From the NCBI GenBank assembly GCA_036675505.1, contig JAKFEW010000130.1, forward strand, positions 1-64,000: a stretch of DNA of 64,000 bases. The letters are read 5' to 3'. This DNA is from JAKFEW01 sp036675505. Its GTDB lineage: Bacteria > Cyanobacteriota > Sericytochromatia > S15B-MN24 > JAQBPE01. Under the pieces are notes generated by a model. The model worked only from the letters and a program-made list of their open reading frames with translations. It ran no database searches and was not told where the DNA came from. Shown here piece after piece: positions 19,111 through 27,827 of this stretch. How positions within the stretch are numbered: position 1 is the stretch's first letter; each line of letters starts with the position of its first letter. The position numbers and the translations under genes are program-made.

Positions 19111-19754
19111 CCGGCCGAGACCGGCGTGCGGCGGGCCAGCGCGAACGCGAAGTCGCGGCCCAGGCCCTGCTGGTAGGCGAGCGAGATCCACAGGATCGCG
19201 AGCGACTCGAGCTGCTGGGCGCGGGCCAGCCCGCCTGTGTCGACAGGCTCCATGCCGAGGTCGCGGCTGAGCCCGACCACCACGGCCTTGGCCTGGGCGT
19301 CGTCGCCGGCCAGGAAGTTCGCGGCGATCGCGTCGCCCAGACGCGGCTGCCGCATGTTCTCGGCGCCCGTGGTGCTGAACGCCTTGACCACGCGCGCGCC
19401 GGGGGCGGCGGCCGCGATCGCTTGCGCCGACGAGCCTTCGGGCGGCGGCGCCCAGGTGATGTCGGGGCCGACCGGGTTGGTGCAGTCGATCAGGATCTTG
19501 CCCGCGAGGTCGCCGAGCCCGCGCACGGCCTCGAGCGACGCGCCGAACGGCACGGCGATCACGACGACCTCGGCGCCGGCGGCCGCCATCGCGGGCGTGG
19601 TGGCGTGCACGTGTGGCCCGGCCTGGGTGAGCAGCGCCTGGTACGCGGGCTTGCTCGCGTCGCGCAGGCCGAAGACCACCTCATGGCCGGCGTGGGCCCA
19701 GCCCAGGCCCAGCGTGGCACCGACGTTGCCCGCTCCGATGATGGCGATTTTCAT
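19107..19754 (-). CDS. NADP-binding oxidoreductase of the F420-dependent-NADP-reductase-like family
   Basis: A 215-residue Rossmann protein. MKIAIIGAGNVGATLGLGWA is the dinucleotide-binding motif, followed by VVVIAVPFG, LIDCTNPVGPD and VVKAFSTTGAENM. The start at 19754 is chosen because GGAGGAG precedes it; the ORF extends 7 codons further upstream. These proteins are annotated as NADPH-dependent F420 reductases or generic NAD(P)-binding proteins. There is no sign of F420 biosynthesis in the window, so the cofactor partner and substrate are open. Convergent with, and overlapping by 4 bases, the DUF1499 gene. Confidence 0.85.
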   Translation of the reverse strand: MKIAIIGAGNVGATLGLGWAHAGHEVVFGLRDASKPAYQALLTQAGPHVHATTPAMAAAGAEVVVIAVPFGASLEAVRGLGDLAGKILIDCTNPVGPDITWAPPPEGSSAQAIAAAAPGARVVKAFSTTGAENMRQPRLGDAIAANFLAGDDAQAKAVVVGLSRDLGMEPVDTGGLARAQQLESLAILWISLAYQQGLGRDFAFALARRTPVSAG

Positions 19755-19814
19755 GGGGGCTCCTCCTGCTGGCATGGCGTTGCGCGGTTATACCCGCCCG
19801 GGCGTGGGGGCAAG

Positions 19815-21947
19815 CTAGGGTTCGCTGGCGGGCGGCGGGGCTGTCGTGTCGCCGCGCGGCGTGAGGCCGTAGCGCCCGTACAGCCACGAGATGCCGATCA
19901 GCGCGGCGCCCAGGCCGGCGAAGGCCGCGATGCGGTAGGGCGTGTCGAGGAAGGCCAGGTCGAAGGCGAAGACCTTGATCACCGACGCGCCGAGCAGCCC
20001 GAGGCCGAGCAGCCGGAACGGCCGCGCGTGCGTGCGGATGCCGGTGAGCAGGCAGGCCACGGCCGAGACGATCCAGACCAGCGAGATCGCGAGCTGGGCC
20101 TGGCGCTCCCAGCCGGCCTGGGCCAGCGCGCGCACGATCCCCTGCGCCTCGATCGAGAGGCCCCAGACCGCGACGAGCACGAGCGCGAGCCCGAGCAGCC
20201 CGGTCATGCGGGTCTCGCGCGGGCCGGCGTCGGTCGTGCGGCGCGCGCCGGCGGCGATCGCGAGGCCGCCCGCGAGCACGAGGGCGGTGCCGAGCGGGCG
20301 CCAGTCCCTGGGCACCGCGGCCTCGCCGAAGAAGTCCTCGAACACCAGCCAGCATGCGCCGATCGCCCAGAGCACGAGCGCGCCGACGCGCAGCGCCGGG
20401 GTGCTCCAGCGCGTGGCCGCGGCGAAGTAGGCCCAGGCGAGGAGCGCCGCACCGCCCGCGGCCAGGCGCGCGGTGGCGTCGCTCGGGATGAACGCCGCCG
20501 CGTCGAGGTAGGCGAGCGTCTGGGCGTCGCAGGCGAGCCAGGCCAGCGTCGCGACCACGAGCGCGACCACCGCGCCGCGGGCGGGCCGGGCCGCCACCTG
20601 CGCGCGCGCGAAGGCGATCACGCCCCCCGCGGCGGCGATCGCGACGACCAGCGGCAGCGTGCGCGGGTTGACGATCGGCCAGGCGCCCGCGGGGGCCAGC
20701 GAGTAAGCCCCGATCGCGGCGGCGAACGCCGCCGCCGCGGCGACGACATAGCCGAGCCGGCGGAAGACGACGTCGTCGAAGCGCGCGCCGAGCGCGGTGA
20801 GCAGGGCGGCCTCGACGATCCAGGCGATCGTGAGGCGATCGTGCGCGAGCCAGGTGGGGATCGCGAGCGTGAAGAAGAAGACGGCGAGCGCGTCCGCGCC
20901 GATGCGGAAGGGCGCGTTGGTCGGCACCAGCGCGCGGGCGGCGAGGCCCACGCCTGCGAAGGTGCCGGCGAGCGCCAGCGGGAAGGTCGGTCGCCAGGCG
21001 CCGAGCTCGGCGTCGATCAGCCAGTAGCCGGCCGGGGCGTAGATGAATGCCGCAGCGAGCAGCAACAGCACGTCATGCGGCGCGGTGCGCTCGCCGCGCC
21101 GCAGGCTGTAGCCGACCGCGGTGCCCGCGAAGAGCGCGAAGGTGGCGCTGAGGACGGCGAACGCCGGCCAGGGCTGGCCCACGGCGTCGTTCGTCGCCCA
21201 GAGCACGAGCGTGCCTGCCATGCAAGCCCAGCCGAGGCCCGGCCAGCGACGGAAGAGCGAGATGGCGAGCAGGCCCGCGTCGAGGATCAAGGCGTAGACG
21301 GCGGTGCCGAGGTCGCGGCCGCCGGCGTCGCCAATCACGAGCGGCGTGAGGAAGCCGCCCGCCGTGGCGAGCGCGATCTGGCTCTTGGCGTCGTAGCGCA
21401 CCGCGAGGAAGGCCCCCAGCGCGGTGACGGCGAGCAGCGCCCCAAAGGCCGGCTGGGTGCCGATCAGCGCGTGGGTCTTGTAGGCCGACCAGATGTTCAG
21501 GTAGAAAAGGCCGAGACCCGCGCCTGCGAGTCCCTCGGCGAACCAGGGCTCGGCGCGCCGCCGGACGAGCCAGGCCCAGGCGAGGAGCGCCGTGCCGAGG
21601 CCGAAGCCGCCCGCGATGCGGGCGGTGGGCCCGAGGAACTGCCAGGTGTAGGCGAGGAAGAAGGCGACGGCGAGGAAGATCGCGAGCGAGCCGACCCAGA
21701 GGGCCCAGCGGCCGGCGATGAGGTTCTCCCAGTCGGGGGGCTTTTCCCCTCTCCGGGTGGGTTCGTGGGGGGGCTGGAAAGGGGATGAGGGGGCCATCGG
21801 GCCGCCGGGTGCCTCGCGGGCCCCCTCATCCCCGCTGGGGAAAGCGGGAGGGTGCGTTGGCTCGAGGGCGGCCACCCGCGCGTCGAGCGCCGCGATCGTC
21901 GCCTCCAGGCGGGCCAGGCGGGCGAGGAGTTCGTCATCGGTGGCCAT
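19815..21947 (-). CDS. DUF2339-family polytopic membrane protein
   Basis: A 710-residue integral membrane protein. The start at 21947 (MATDDELLARL) begins a short coiled coil (LARLEATIAALDARVAALE), followed by a Pro/Gly-rich linker (about 30-70). Then comes ENLIAGRWALWVGSLAIFLA, the hallmark of DUF2339, and some twenty hydrophobic helices (for example FLAYTWQFLG, LIGTQPAFGALLAVTALGAF, GGFLTPLVIGDAG). The role of DUF2339 is unknown; it may be involved in envelope processes. The linker DNA contains a perfect 14-bp inverted repeat (21781-21833), which is unusual inside a gene. Confidence 0.85.
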   Translation of the reverse strand: MATDDELLARLARLEATIAALDARVAALEPTHPPAFPSGDEGAREAPGGPMAPSSPFQPPHEPTRRGEKPPDWENLIAGRWALWVGSLAIFLAVAFFLAYTWQFLGPTARIAGGFGLGTALLAWAWLVRRRAEPWFAEGLAGAGLGLFYLNIWSAYKTHALIGTQPAFGALLAVTALGAFLAVRYDAKSQIALATAGGFLTPLVIGDAGGRDLGTAVYALILDAGLLAISLFRRWPGLGWACMAGTLVLWATNDAVGQPWPAFAVLSATFALFAGTAVGYSLRRGERTAPHDVLLLLAAAFIYAPAGYWLIDAELGAWRPTFPLALAGTFAGVGLAARALVPTNAPFRIGADALAVFFFTLAIPTWLAHDRLTIAWIVEAALLTALGARFDDVVFRRLGYVVAAAAAFAAAIGAYSLAPAGAWPIVNPRTLPLVVAIAAAGGVIAFARAQVAARPARGAVVALVVATLAWLACDAQTLAYLDAAAFIPSDATARLAAGGAALLAWAYFAAATRWSTPALRVGALVLWAIGACWLVFEDFFGEAAVPRDWRPLGTALVLAGGLAIAAGARRTTDAGPRETRMTGLLGLALVLVAVWGLSIEAQGIVRALAQAGWERQAQLAISLVWIVSAVACLLTGIRTHARPFRLLGLGLLGASVIKVFAFDLAFLDTPYRIAAFAGLGAALIGISWLYGRYGLTPRGDTTAPPPASEP
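21781..21833. repeat. 14-bp perfect inverted repeat inside the DUF2339 gene
   Basis: GGGGATGAGGGGGC at 21781-21794 is repeated inverted as GCCCCCTCATCCCC at 21820-21833, with 25 bases between. It lies in the sequence for the flexible Pro/Gly linker. A related sequence occurs in the 3' end of the acyltransferase gene (25508-25525), so it may be a dispersed palindromic element that tolerates translation. Confidence 0.6.
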
Positions 21948-22018
21948 GTATGCCTGCTTCCCGCGCCGGAGCATCCCGAAACGGGTACAACGGGCTCGCT
22001 TCGTTTGGAGGAACCCCG

Positions 22019-22822
22019 ATGCCCGCATCCGGCTTCATCACGGGCGCCGGCTACCTGGCCCGCGCAGGCCACCTGCTCGCGCGCGAGAAGCGCCTGTGGC
22101 GCTACATCGTGACGCCGCTCGCGGTCAGCTTGCTGGTCGGCGCGGTGGCCTACGTGGCCATGCTCGCCGCTGCGGCGGCGCTGGTCGGTGCGCTCGTCGG
22201 CTGGCTCGCGCCGCTCCTGCCGCTCATCGCGAGCCCGCTCGGCCTCGTGCTGAACGTCGTGCTGATGGTGTTGTTGCTCTGGCTGACCGGCATCGGCATC
22301 GCGAAGTTCGGCGTGATCCTCGGCTCGCCCTGGTATGGCCAGCTCGCCGAGGAGATCGAGCGGATGAGCCTGCCGCCCGCGGAGATCCCCGAGGCCCCGG
22401 AGGGCGCCGCGGCGTTCGCGCGCGACATCGGCCTCGCGCTGCTCTACGAGGCCAAGAAGGCCGCGCTGGTCATCGCGATCGGCGTGCCGGCGCTGCTGCT
22501 CAACCTCGTGCCCGGCATCGGCTCGCTCGCGGCCGCGGCGGTCTGGACGGCGCTCGGCGTCACCACGCTCGTGCTCGACTTCCTCGACCCCGCGCTGCAG
22601 CGCCGGCGGCTGCGCTTCCGCGAGAAGCTCGGCGTGGTGTGGGGCAACGCGCCGGTCAGCGCGGGCTTCGGCGCCCCCGCGCTGCTGCTCGCGGGCATCC
22701 CGCTCGTCAACTTGGTGACCGTGCCGCTCCTGATGACCGCGGGCACGCTCTACTACATCGATCGCGTCCACCCGCGCCTCGCCGCGCGCAGCGAAGCCGT
22801 GGCGCAGCTGCCGCCGGGTTAG
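22019..22822 (+). CDS. EI24-domain membrane protein (CysZ-like)
   Basis: A 267-residue polytopic membrane protein starting at 22019 after GGAGG with a 7-base gap. The N-terminal GFITGAGYLARAGHLLAREK, the hydrophobic helices, and the C-terminal FLDPALQRRRLRFREKLGVV...NLVTVPLLMTAGTLYYIDR match the EI24/CysZ fold. CysZ proteins take up sulfate, but other members differ and no sulfate genes are nearby, so the substrate is unknown. Its stop codon overlaps that of the convergent XRE regulator. Confidence 0.82.
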   Translation: MPASGFITGAGYLARAGHLLAREKRLWRYIVTPLAVSLLVGAVAYVAMLAAAAALVGALVGWLAPLLPLIASPLGLVLNVVLMVLLLWLTGIGIAKFGVILGSPWYGQLAEEIERMSLPPAEIPEAPEGAAAFARDIGLALLYEAKKAALVIAIGVPALLLNLVPGIGSLAAAAVWTALGVTTLVLDFLDPALQRRRLRFREKLGVVWGNAPVSAGFGAPALLLAGIPLVNLVTVPLLMTAGTLYYIDRVHPRLAARSEAVAQLPPG

Positions 22823-23280
22823 GGGCCGTCGGGCTCCGGCACCGCGGGGTTCAGCGGCATCGGGGGGCCGAGAATGCCTGGCAGCGCGTCGATCACGCCG
22901 ATCACGTCGCCCTGGAAGGGGCCGTCGTTGCGCGCGCACTCGGCGTCGAGGGCCAGCGCGAGCTCGGCGCGGCGCGGGGCCGGCAGCTGGCGGAAGGCGT
23001 CGATCATCCGCCACTCTTCGGTGGTGAGCTCGGGGCCGGGCTGGTGGCCGGCGCGGCGCAGCAGGTCCGCGGGCGGCAGGCCGTAGGCGGCCGCGAGCCG
23101 GCACAGGGTCACGTAGCTCGGGACGAACGGCTTGCCGCTGTGGCTGTCTCGACCACGCTCGATTTCACCCAGCCGCGAAAAGGAGATCCCGGCATGCTCC
23201 GCTGCTTCCCGAAGGCTCCAACCCAGCGTTTCCCGCACCCGATACAAGAAGATATGAAGGTCTGAGCTCTCAGGTTTCAC
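22819..23280 (-). CDS. XRE-family transcriptional regulator
   Basis: A 153-residue protein with an N-terminal helix-turn-helix of the Xre/Cro type (FLYRVRETLGWSLREAAEHA, then SRLGEIERGRDSHSGKPFVP, about 10-75). The C-terminal half is predicted helical (TEEWRMIDAFRQLPAPRRAE). The insert around DSHSGKPFVPSY, between HTH helices, is seen in a subset of XRE proteins. Its targets are unknown. It is divergent from a receiver-domain gene across 93 bases, which may be its regulatory region. Confidence 0.85.
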   Translation of the reverse strand: MKPESSDLHIFLYRVRETLGWSLREAAEHAGISFSRLGEIERGRDSHSGKPFVPSYVTLCRLAAAYGLPPADLLRRAGHQPGPELTTEEWRMIDAFRQLPAPRRAELALALDAECARNDGPFQGDVIGVIDALPGILGPPMPLNPAVPEPDGP

Positions 23281-23335
23281 GTTGTCAAAGGTAACGCATG
23301 GGCTCAGTGCGGCGCTCGCACAAATCGGGCGATAC

Positions 23336-23365
23336 TTGTTGGATGTGCCGACGATAAGCTAGCAT
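23336..23365 (+). promoter_or_regulatory. Promoter abutting the receiver-protein gene (possibly leaderless)
   Basis: TTGTTG at 23336-23341 and TAGCAT at 23360-23365 are 18 bases apart. Only 8 bases separate the -10 hexamer from the ATG at 23374, and no ribosome binding site is present, so the transcript may start at or next to the start codon. Confidence 0.4.
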
Positions 23366-23373
23366 GGCGCATC

Positions 23374-23745
23374 ATGCAGGCACCCCTGACGGTCCTCGTA
23401 GCCGAAGATGACGACGCCGTTCGCGAGCTCGTCGCCGAAATGCTGATGCATCTTGGCCACCAATCGCGTTGCGTGCCGCACGGCCTGGCCGCCGTGGAGG
23501 CCTGCACCGCCGGCGAGCCTCACTTCGACCTGGTGCTGATGGACCTCGACATGCCCGTGATGGACGGTCCGACGGCGATCCGCCGCATCCGTGACGACGT
23601 GCGCAACCGGGCCCTGCCGATCCTGGTGGTCTCGGCCAATCCACCGGATCCAGCCACCGCGGCTCTCACCAGCGGCCGGCTCGCCAAGCCGTTCGGGATG
23701 AAGGCGTTGCGCGAGGCGCTCGAGGCCTTGCCGGCTCAGGTCTGA
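23374..23745 (+). CDS. Single-domain response regulator (receiver only)
   Basis: A 123-residue CheY-like receiver with no output domain. The acidic pocket is VLVAEDDDAVREL; the phosphoacceptor Asp is in LMDLDMPVMDG (about residue 54); the Thr/Ser position is in ILVVSAN; and the conserved Lys is in RLAKPFG. It could act as a phosphate shuttle or by protein-protein contact. Hybrid kinases lie 5-8 kb away on the other strand, but no partner is adjacent. Its 3' end overlaps the convergent flavoprotein gene by 10 bases. Confidence 0.9.
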   Translation: MQAPLTVLVAEDDDAVRELVAEMLMHLGHQSRCVPHGLAAVEACTAGEPHFDLVLMDLDMPVMDGPTAIRRIRDDVRNRALPILVVSANPPDPATAALTSGRLAKPFGMKALREALEALPAQV

Positions 23746-25043
23746 GCCACCGTTGACCATTTGGCAGCAAGCGCCCGTTTGGCTGCCCACGAGCCGGCCA
23801 CCCAGCCCGAGGAGAGGGCGACGGTGATGTTGTAGCCGCCGGTGTGGGCGTGCACGTCGAGCACCTCGCCCGCGAAGGCGAGGCCAGGCATCTTGCGCGA
23901 CTCGAGGGTCTTGGCATCGACTTCCTTGAGCGCGACGCCGCCGCCCGTGACGAAGGCCTCTTCGATCGAGAGCGTGCCCGTCACGCGTGCGGAGAGGCGC
24001 TTCACATGCCGCGCGAAGGCCTGCACGCCGGACCGCGGCAGGTGCGGGGCGGTGACCTCGGGGTCGAGGTCCGCGAGCGCGATCGCGAGCATCAGCGCGC
24101 GCTCCGGCAGGTAGCCCGCGAGCACGTTCTTGAGCGCGCGCTTCGGGTGCTCGGCGGTGGCCGTGAGCACGTCGCGCACCACCTCGTCCTCGTTGCGGTC
24201 GGCCCGCAGGTCGATCGCCAGCGTGAGCGGCCCCTCGTCGCGCGCCAGGGCCACCGAGACGTAGTGGCCGAGCCGCAGCGCGGCCGGGCCCGAGATGCCC
24301 AGGTGCGTGAACACCATATCGCCGACCTGGGTCGAGAGCTTCTTGCCCTTCGCGTTCGTCAGCGTGAGCGGCACCTCGCGCAGCGAGAGCCCCTGCAGGC
24401 GCTTGTCGCGGATCCAGGGCTCGTCGAGCGTGAGCGGCACCTCGGTGGCGTAGAGCGGCGTGATCGTGTGGCCGGCCTCGCGGGCCCAGGCGTAGCCGTC
24501 GCCCGTGGAGCCCGTGCGCGGCACCGACATGCCGCCCACGGCGATCACCACCTGGCGGGCGGTGACCACGGCGCCGTCGCGCAATTTCAGGCCCGCCACC
24601 CGGCCCTCGGCGTAGAGCACGCGCTCGACCGGCGCACCGAGCCGGATCTCGGCGCCGAGGGTGCGCAGGTGGGCGATCAGGGTCTCGGCGACGGTCGTGG
24701 ACTTGTCGGTCGCCGGGAACATGCGCCCGTGGTCCTCTTCCTTGAGCGCGACGCCCAGCCCCTCGAAGAAGCGGATGATGTCGCGGTTCGAGAATTGGTG
24801 GAAGATGCCGAACATGAAGCGCCCGTTGCCGACGATCATGCGCACGATGTCCTCGACCTCGCCGGCGTTCGTGACGTTGCAGCGGCCGCCGCCCGAGATG
24901 ACCAGCTTGCGGCCGAGCCGGTCGCCCTTCTCGACGAGCAGCGTGCGCGCGCCGGCCCGCGCGGCGGCCACGCCGGCCATCAGGCCGGCCGGCCCGCCGC
25001 CGATCACCACGACATCCCAGACGTCCGGGTCTATGACTGACAT
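23736..25043 (-). CDS. FAD-dependent oxidoreductase, HI0933/YhiN family
   Basis: A 435-residue flavoprotein. The FAD-binding Rossmann motif VVVIGGGPAGLMAG is followed by EKGDRLGRKLVISGGGRCNV, a sequence specific to the HI0933 family, then VIAVGGMSVPRTGSTGDGY and, near the end, SIEEAFVTGGGVALKEVD and FAGEVLDVHAHTGGYN. These enzymes are flavin reductases of uncertain substrate (BaiN is a relative). I set the start at 25043. An in-frame ATG 18 bases upstream (25061) is possible, but a TACACT hexamer sits 6 bases before 25043 and no ribosome binding site is visible for either. Confidence 0.88.
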   Translation of the reverse strand: MSVIDPDVWDVVVIGGGPAGLMAGVAAARAGARTLLVEKGDRLGRKLVISGGGRCNVTNAGEVEDIVRMIVGNGRFMFGIFHQFSNRDIIRFFEGLGVALKEEDHGRMFPATDKSTTVAETLIAHLRTLGAEIRLGAPVERVLYAEGRVAGLKLRDGAVVTARQVVIAVGGMSVPRTGSTGDGYAWAREAGHTITPLYATEVPLTLDEPWIRDKRLQGLSLREVPLTLTNAKGKKLSTQVGDMVFTHLGISGPAALRLGHYVSVALARDEGPLTLAIDLRADRNEDEVVRDVLTATAEHPKRALKNVLAGYLPERALMLAIALADLDPEVTAPHLPRSGVQAFARHVKRLSARVTGTLSIEEAFVTGGGVALKEVDAKTLESRKMPGLAFAGEVLDVHAHTGGYNITVALSSGWVAGSWAAKRALAAKWSTVAQT

Positions 25044-25188
25044 GACGCCAGTGTAGCGCATGCGCCGCGCGATCGCGGCCGACGCGCAGGCCGGCGGCCC
25101 TCGCGACGATACGTCGGCGTGAGAGTAATGCCTGGCCCCTGCGGGTAGGTAGGGCGGTGGAGCCCTGCACGAAGATCAGTGGATCGCC

Positions 25189-25482
25189 ATGCCGTTCGAC
25201 ATTCCTTGGGACAACCGATTCCTGACGCTCAACCACGTCGAGCGCGTCTGGCACAAGGTCTATCCAGTCGTGCCGGATTGGGTGCACAACGCCACGACGA
25301 TTTACGCCGTGTACATGATGGTCGCCGCGCTGCTCGTGGCGTTCGTGGTTTGCATGTACAAGACCGCCGAGCTGATGGCGATCGCCCTGCTGAGCGGCAC
25401 GACGCGCATCCGGGGGCTGACGGCCGTGGTGCTGTGGGACTTGATCCTGGTGTATCCGATCTGGTTCATCTGGACCGCGTGA
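25189..25482 (+). CDS. Small membrane protein, unknown
   Basis: A 97-residue protein with a Trp/Val-rich amphipathic start and two predicted transmembrane helices (about 38-62, IYAVYMMVAALLVAFVV; about 77-95, LTAVVLWDLILVYPIWFIW). There is no signal peptide and no recognised family. Its stop is directly adjacent to the stop of the convergent acyltransferase gene. The upstream ribosome binding site is weak (GTGGA). The residue pattern is that of a real membrane protein, so I keep it. Confidence 0.65.
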   Translation: MPFDIPWDNRFLTLNHVERVWHKVYPVVPDWVHNATTIYAVYMMVAALLVAFVVCMYKTAELMAIALLSGTTRIRGLTAVVLWDLILVYPIWFIWTA

Positions 25483-26817
25483 TTACGCGACACGCCCGGC
25501 GTGCCGCGCCCCCTCACCCCCGCTGTGCGGGACCTCTCCCCCGCCGGGTAGCGGGGAAGGGTGCCGGAGGGTCATGAAGGGGCGTTCCACGCCCAGGTGC
25601 AGGGCCAGCGCCAGCGCGAAGGTCAGCGCGGCGGACGCCAGCGCCCAGGCCCAGGCGAGCTCCAGCGGCGCGCCCAGGCGCGGGACGGCGAGGGCGTAGA
25701 GCGCGCCCGCGGCGAGCGGATTGACCAGGTAGGCCGAATAGGAAAGCTGCGCCACCGGCCCCCAGGCCCGCCCGGACAGCAAGGCGGCGAGCCAGGCCGC
25801 CGGGCCGCGTGTGACGCCGGCCGTCACGGCGAGCAGCACGGCGGCCGTGCCGAGCGCGAAGAGGTGGTGGTGGGCCACCAGGTAGGCCACGCTCGCGGCC
25901 TCGCCCAGCGCCCGCGGCGCGCCCGGCACGCCCAGGCGCGGCACCAGGGTGGGCGCGAGCATCAGCGCGAGGCCGCCGATCGCGAGCGCGCCCGCGACGC
26001 GGGGCCTCGCGAGGCGCTCGCCGAGCCCGGCGTCGCGCGCCAGGTAGGCGGCCGCCACGCCGATCGCGAGCGCGCCGCCGCGGGTGTGCGGCTTGATGTA
26101 GAGCGCGTCCCAGTAGGCCACGAAGGCCGGGTCGTGGAGCTGGCCGAGGAACCAGGGCGGCACGAGCGGCAGCGCCTGGGCACCCAGGCCGAGCCCGCCG
26201 AGCGCCCACGCGCGCGCACCGAGCGCGGCTGCCGCCAGGCCGAGGAAGAGCAGCAGGTGGCGCAGGCGCGGCGGGCCGAGCGCGAGCACCAGCAGCGGGG
26301 CGAGCAAGTAGAACTGCTCTTCGATCGCGAGCGACCAGGCCCACCCCATGAAGGCGTGGTCGAATGACACGAAGTTGTTGACGTAGAGCACGTTGGTCCA
26401 GGCCGTCTCGCTGTTCACCGGGAAGAGCAGCGCCACGAGCGCGAGCGCCGCCCAATAGGCCGGCAGGAGCCGCAGTGCCCGGCGCAGCCAGAAGCGGCCG
26501 AGCCGGATCGTGCCAGCGCGCGCTTGCTCCGCGAGCAGCATGCGCGCGATCAAGAAGCCGGAGAGCACGAAGAACAGGTCCACGCCGAGGTCGCCCTGCA
26601 GCGCCGCGTGGGCCCACGGCCGGGCCACCAGGCCTGCGAGCGCGCTGCCCGGCACCTGGGGGCCGAGGAAGAGCACGCCGTGGAACGCCACGACCCAGAG
26701 CACGGCGATCGCGCGCAGCCCGTCGATCGGCGCGAGGCGCTGCGGCGGCCGGGTCACCAGCGCCCGCAGGTTGGCCCTGAGCGACCAGGCCGCGCGCCAG
26801 CCGGCGGGCTCGCTCAT
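25483..26817 (-). CDS. Acyltransferase family 3 (OafA/YrhL-like) membrane protein
   Basis: A 444-residue acyltransferase-3 protein that would O-acylate a surface sugar or glycan from the membrane. Family signatures are PIDGLRAIAVLWVVAFHG near the N-terminus with its catalytic-type His, then GDLGVDLFFVLSGFLIARML, RFWLRRALRLLPAYW and WSLAIEEQFYLLAPLL. About ten helices are predicted. The ATG overlaps the stop of the M28 peptidase gene (ATGA). The C-terminal 25 residues (HPSPLPGGGEVPHSGGEGAR) are encoded by a GC-rich palindrome-like element and look like a late addition. Confidence 0.9.
   Translation of the reverse strand: MSEPAGWRAAWSLRANLRALVTRPPQRLAPIDGLRAIAVLWVVAFHGVLFLGPQVPGSALAGLVARPWAHAALQGDLGVDLFFVLSGFLIARMLLAEQARAGTIRLGRFWLRRALRLLPAYWAALALVALLFPVNSETAWTNVLYVNNFVSFDHAFMGWAWSLAIEEQFYLLAPLLVLALGPPRLRHLLLFLGLAAAALGARAWALGGLGLGAQALPLVPPWFLGQLHDPAFVAYWDALYIKPHTRGGALAIGVAAAYLARDAGLGERLARPRVAGALAIGGLALMLAPTLVPRLGVPGAPRALGEAASVAYLVAHHHLFALGTAAVLLAVTAGVTRGPAAWLAALLSGRAWGPVAQLSYSAYLVNPLAAGALYALAVPRLGAPLELAWAWALASAALTFALALALHLGVERPFMTLRHPSPLPGGGEVPHSGGEGARHAGRVA
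25508..25525. repeat. Copy of the GGGGRTGAGGGGGC element in the acyltransferase 3' end
   Basis: GCCCCCTCACCCCCGCTG on the plus strand matches 17 of 18 bases at 21820-21837 in the DUF2339 gene. Here it is followed by CCCGC/GCGGG pairs that fold into short hairpins. In both genes it encodes a Pro/Gly-rich linker or tail. Confidence 0.5.
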
Positions 26818-27827
26818 GGCGCCCCCAAGAGATCTTCGACCGTCGCGATCAGCCCGGCCGTCACGCGCGCGAGCCGGTCGTAATCCAGCCGCTCGGGCCG
26901 GTCCTGCGGCGTGTGGTAGCGCGGGTTCCTGAAAGGCGCCGTGTCCGTCGCCATGACCGCCGGGTAGCCGACCTGCCAGAACGCCCAGTGGTCCGACCAG
27001 CCCACGCCGGGCACGTCGGCCGGCAGCGCGGCGCCTTCCGACGGGAACGGGGCGGCCTTGCGGAACGCGCCGACCACCTGGGCGAGCAGCGGCCTGGAGC
27101 GCGGGTCGCCCACGAAGGCCACGAAGTCGCCGCGGTCGGGGAAGAGCCAGGCCAGCGGCTCGAGCGGGAAGCCCTGCGAGCCGGCCGCGTCCGAGTAGGT
27201 GCCGAGGGTCTCGAGGCTGAGCATGCCGACGACGTCGTCGCCGGCCGCGCGGCAGCGGCGCGCGTAGACCAGCGAGCCCATGCCTTCGGTCTGGAAGTGG
27301 GTCTCCTCGGTCGCGAAGGCCACGAAGCGCAGCTCGCGCGCGGGCTCGGTGGCGCCGAGCGCGCGCGCGATCGCGAGCATCGCGGCCACGCCCGAGGCGT
27401 TGTCGTCGGCGCCGACCGTGCCGGGGAAGCTGTCGTAGTGCGCGCCGATCACGATCGCGCCCTTGCCCTTCGCGCGCCCCGGCCGCACGCCCACGACGTT
27501 CTCGAAAGTCCCGCCGGTCGCCTCGAAGCGCTGGCGCTCGACCCGCAGGCCGGCCACCTTGAACGTGCGCGCGAGCCAGTCTGCCGCGCGCGCGAGGTTC
27601 CTGGGCGTGCGGTCGCTGCGCTCGCCGATGTCGACGCACAGGCTCGTGACGTCGCGGCGCAGGTCGGCGGCGAGCTGCGCGTGGCCTGCGCTGGCGGGCG
27701 GCAGCGGGCCAAGGTGGCGCGGCCCCGGCAGGCTGAGCCAGGCGGCCAGCGTGGCGACCGTCGCCAGGCCGAGTGCTGCGGCGACGGCGGTGAGCCGGGC
27801 GAGCCGGCGGGCAGGGGTCATGGGCAT
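26814..27827 (-). CDS. M28-family zinc aminopeptidase-like protein, membrane-anchored or secreted
   Basis: A 337-residue metallopeptidase. An N-terminal signal anchor (LTAVAAALGLATVATLAAWL) is followed by the M28 fold with its metal-site motifs: IGAHYDSF (His about 130), GADDNASG (Asp about 141), FATEETH (Glu about 174), LSLETLG (Glu about 206) and RYHTPQD near the C-terminus. It probably cleaves N-terminal residues from peptides outside the cytoplasm. The start could be 27827 or 27821; the latter overlaps the upstream stop as ATGA. It belongs to a coupled operon with the acyltransferase and a membrane protein. Confidence 0.9.
   Translation of the reverse strand: MPMTPARRLARLTAVAAALGLATVATLAAWLSLPGPRHLGPLPPASAGHAQLAADLRRDVTSLCVDIGERSDRTPRNLARAADWLARTFKVAGLRVERQRFEATGGTFENVVGVRPGRAKGKGAIVIGAHYDSFPGTVGADDNASGVAAMLAIARALGATEPARELRFVAFATEETHFQTEGMGSLVYARRCRAAGDDVVGMLSLETLGTYSDAAGSQGFPLEPLAWLFPDRGDFVAFVGDPRSRPLLAQVVGAFRKAAPFPSEGAALPADVPGVGWSDHWAFWQVGYPAVMATDTAPFRNPRYHTPQDRPERLDYDRLARVTAGLIATVEDLLGAP

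Noticed and set aside
19107..19754. True F420-dependent enzyme
   Set aside because: The family name suggests it, but related proteins use only NADP, and nothing in the window points to F420. I kept the broader label.
19422..21788. 788-codon plus-strand open frame
   Set aside because: It is antisense to the DUF2339 gene, and the translation is an Arg/Gly/Glu-rich low-complexity string typical of shadow frames in GC-rich DNA. The minus-strand product has clear family signatures.
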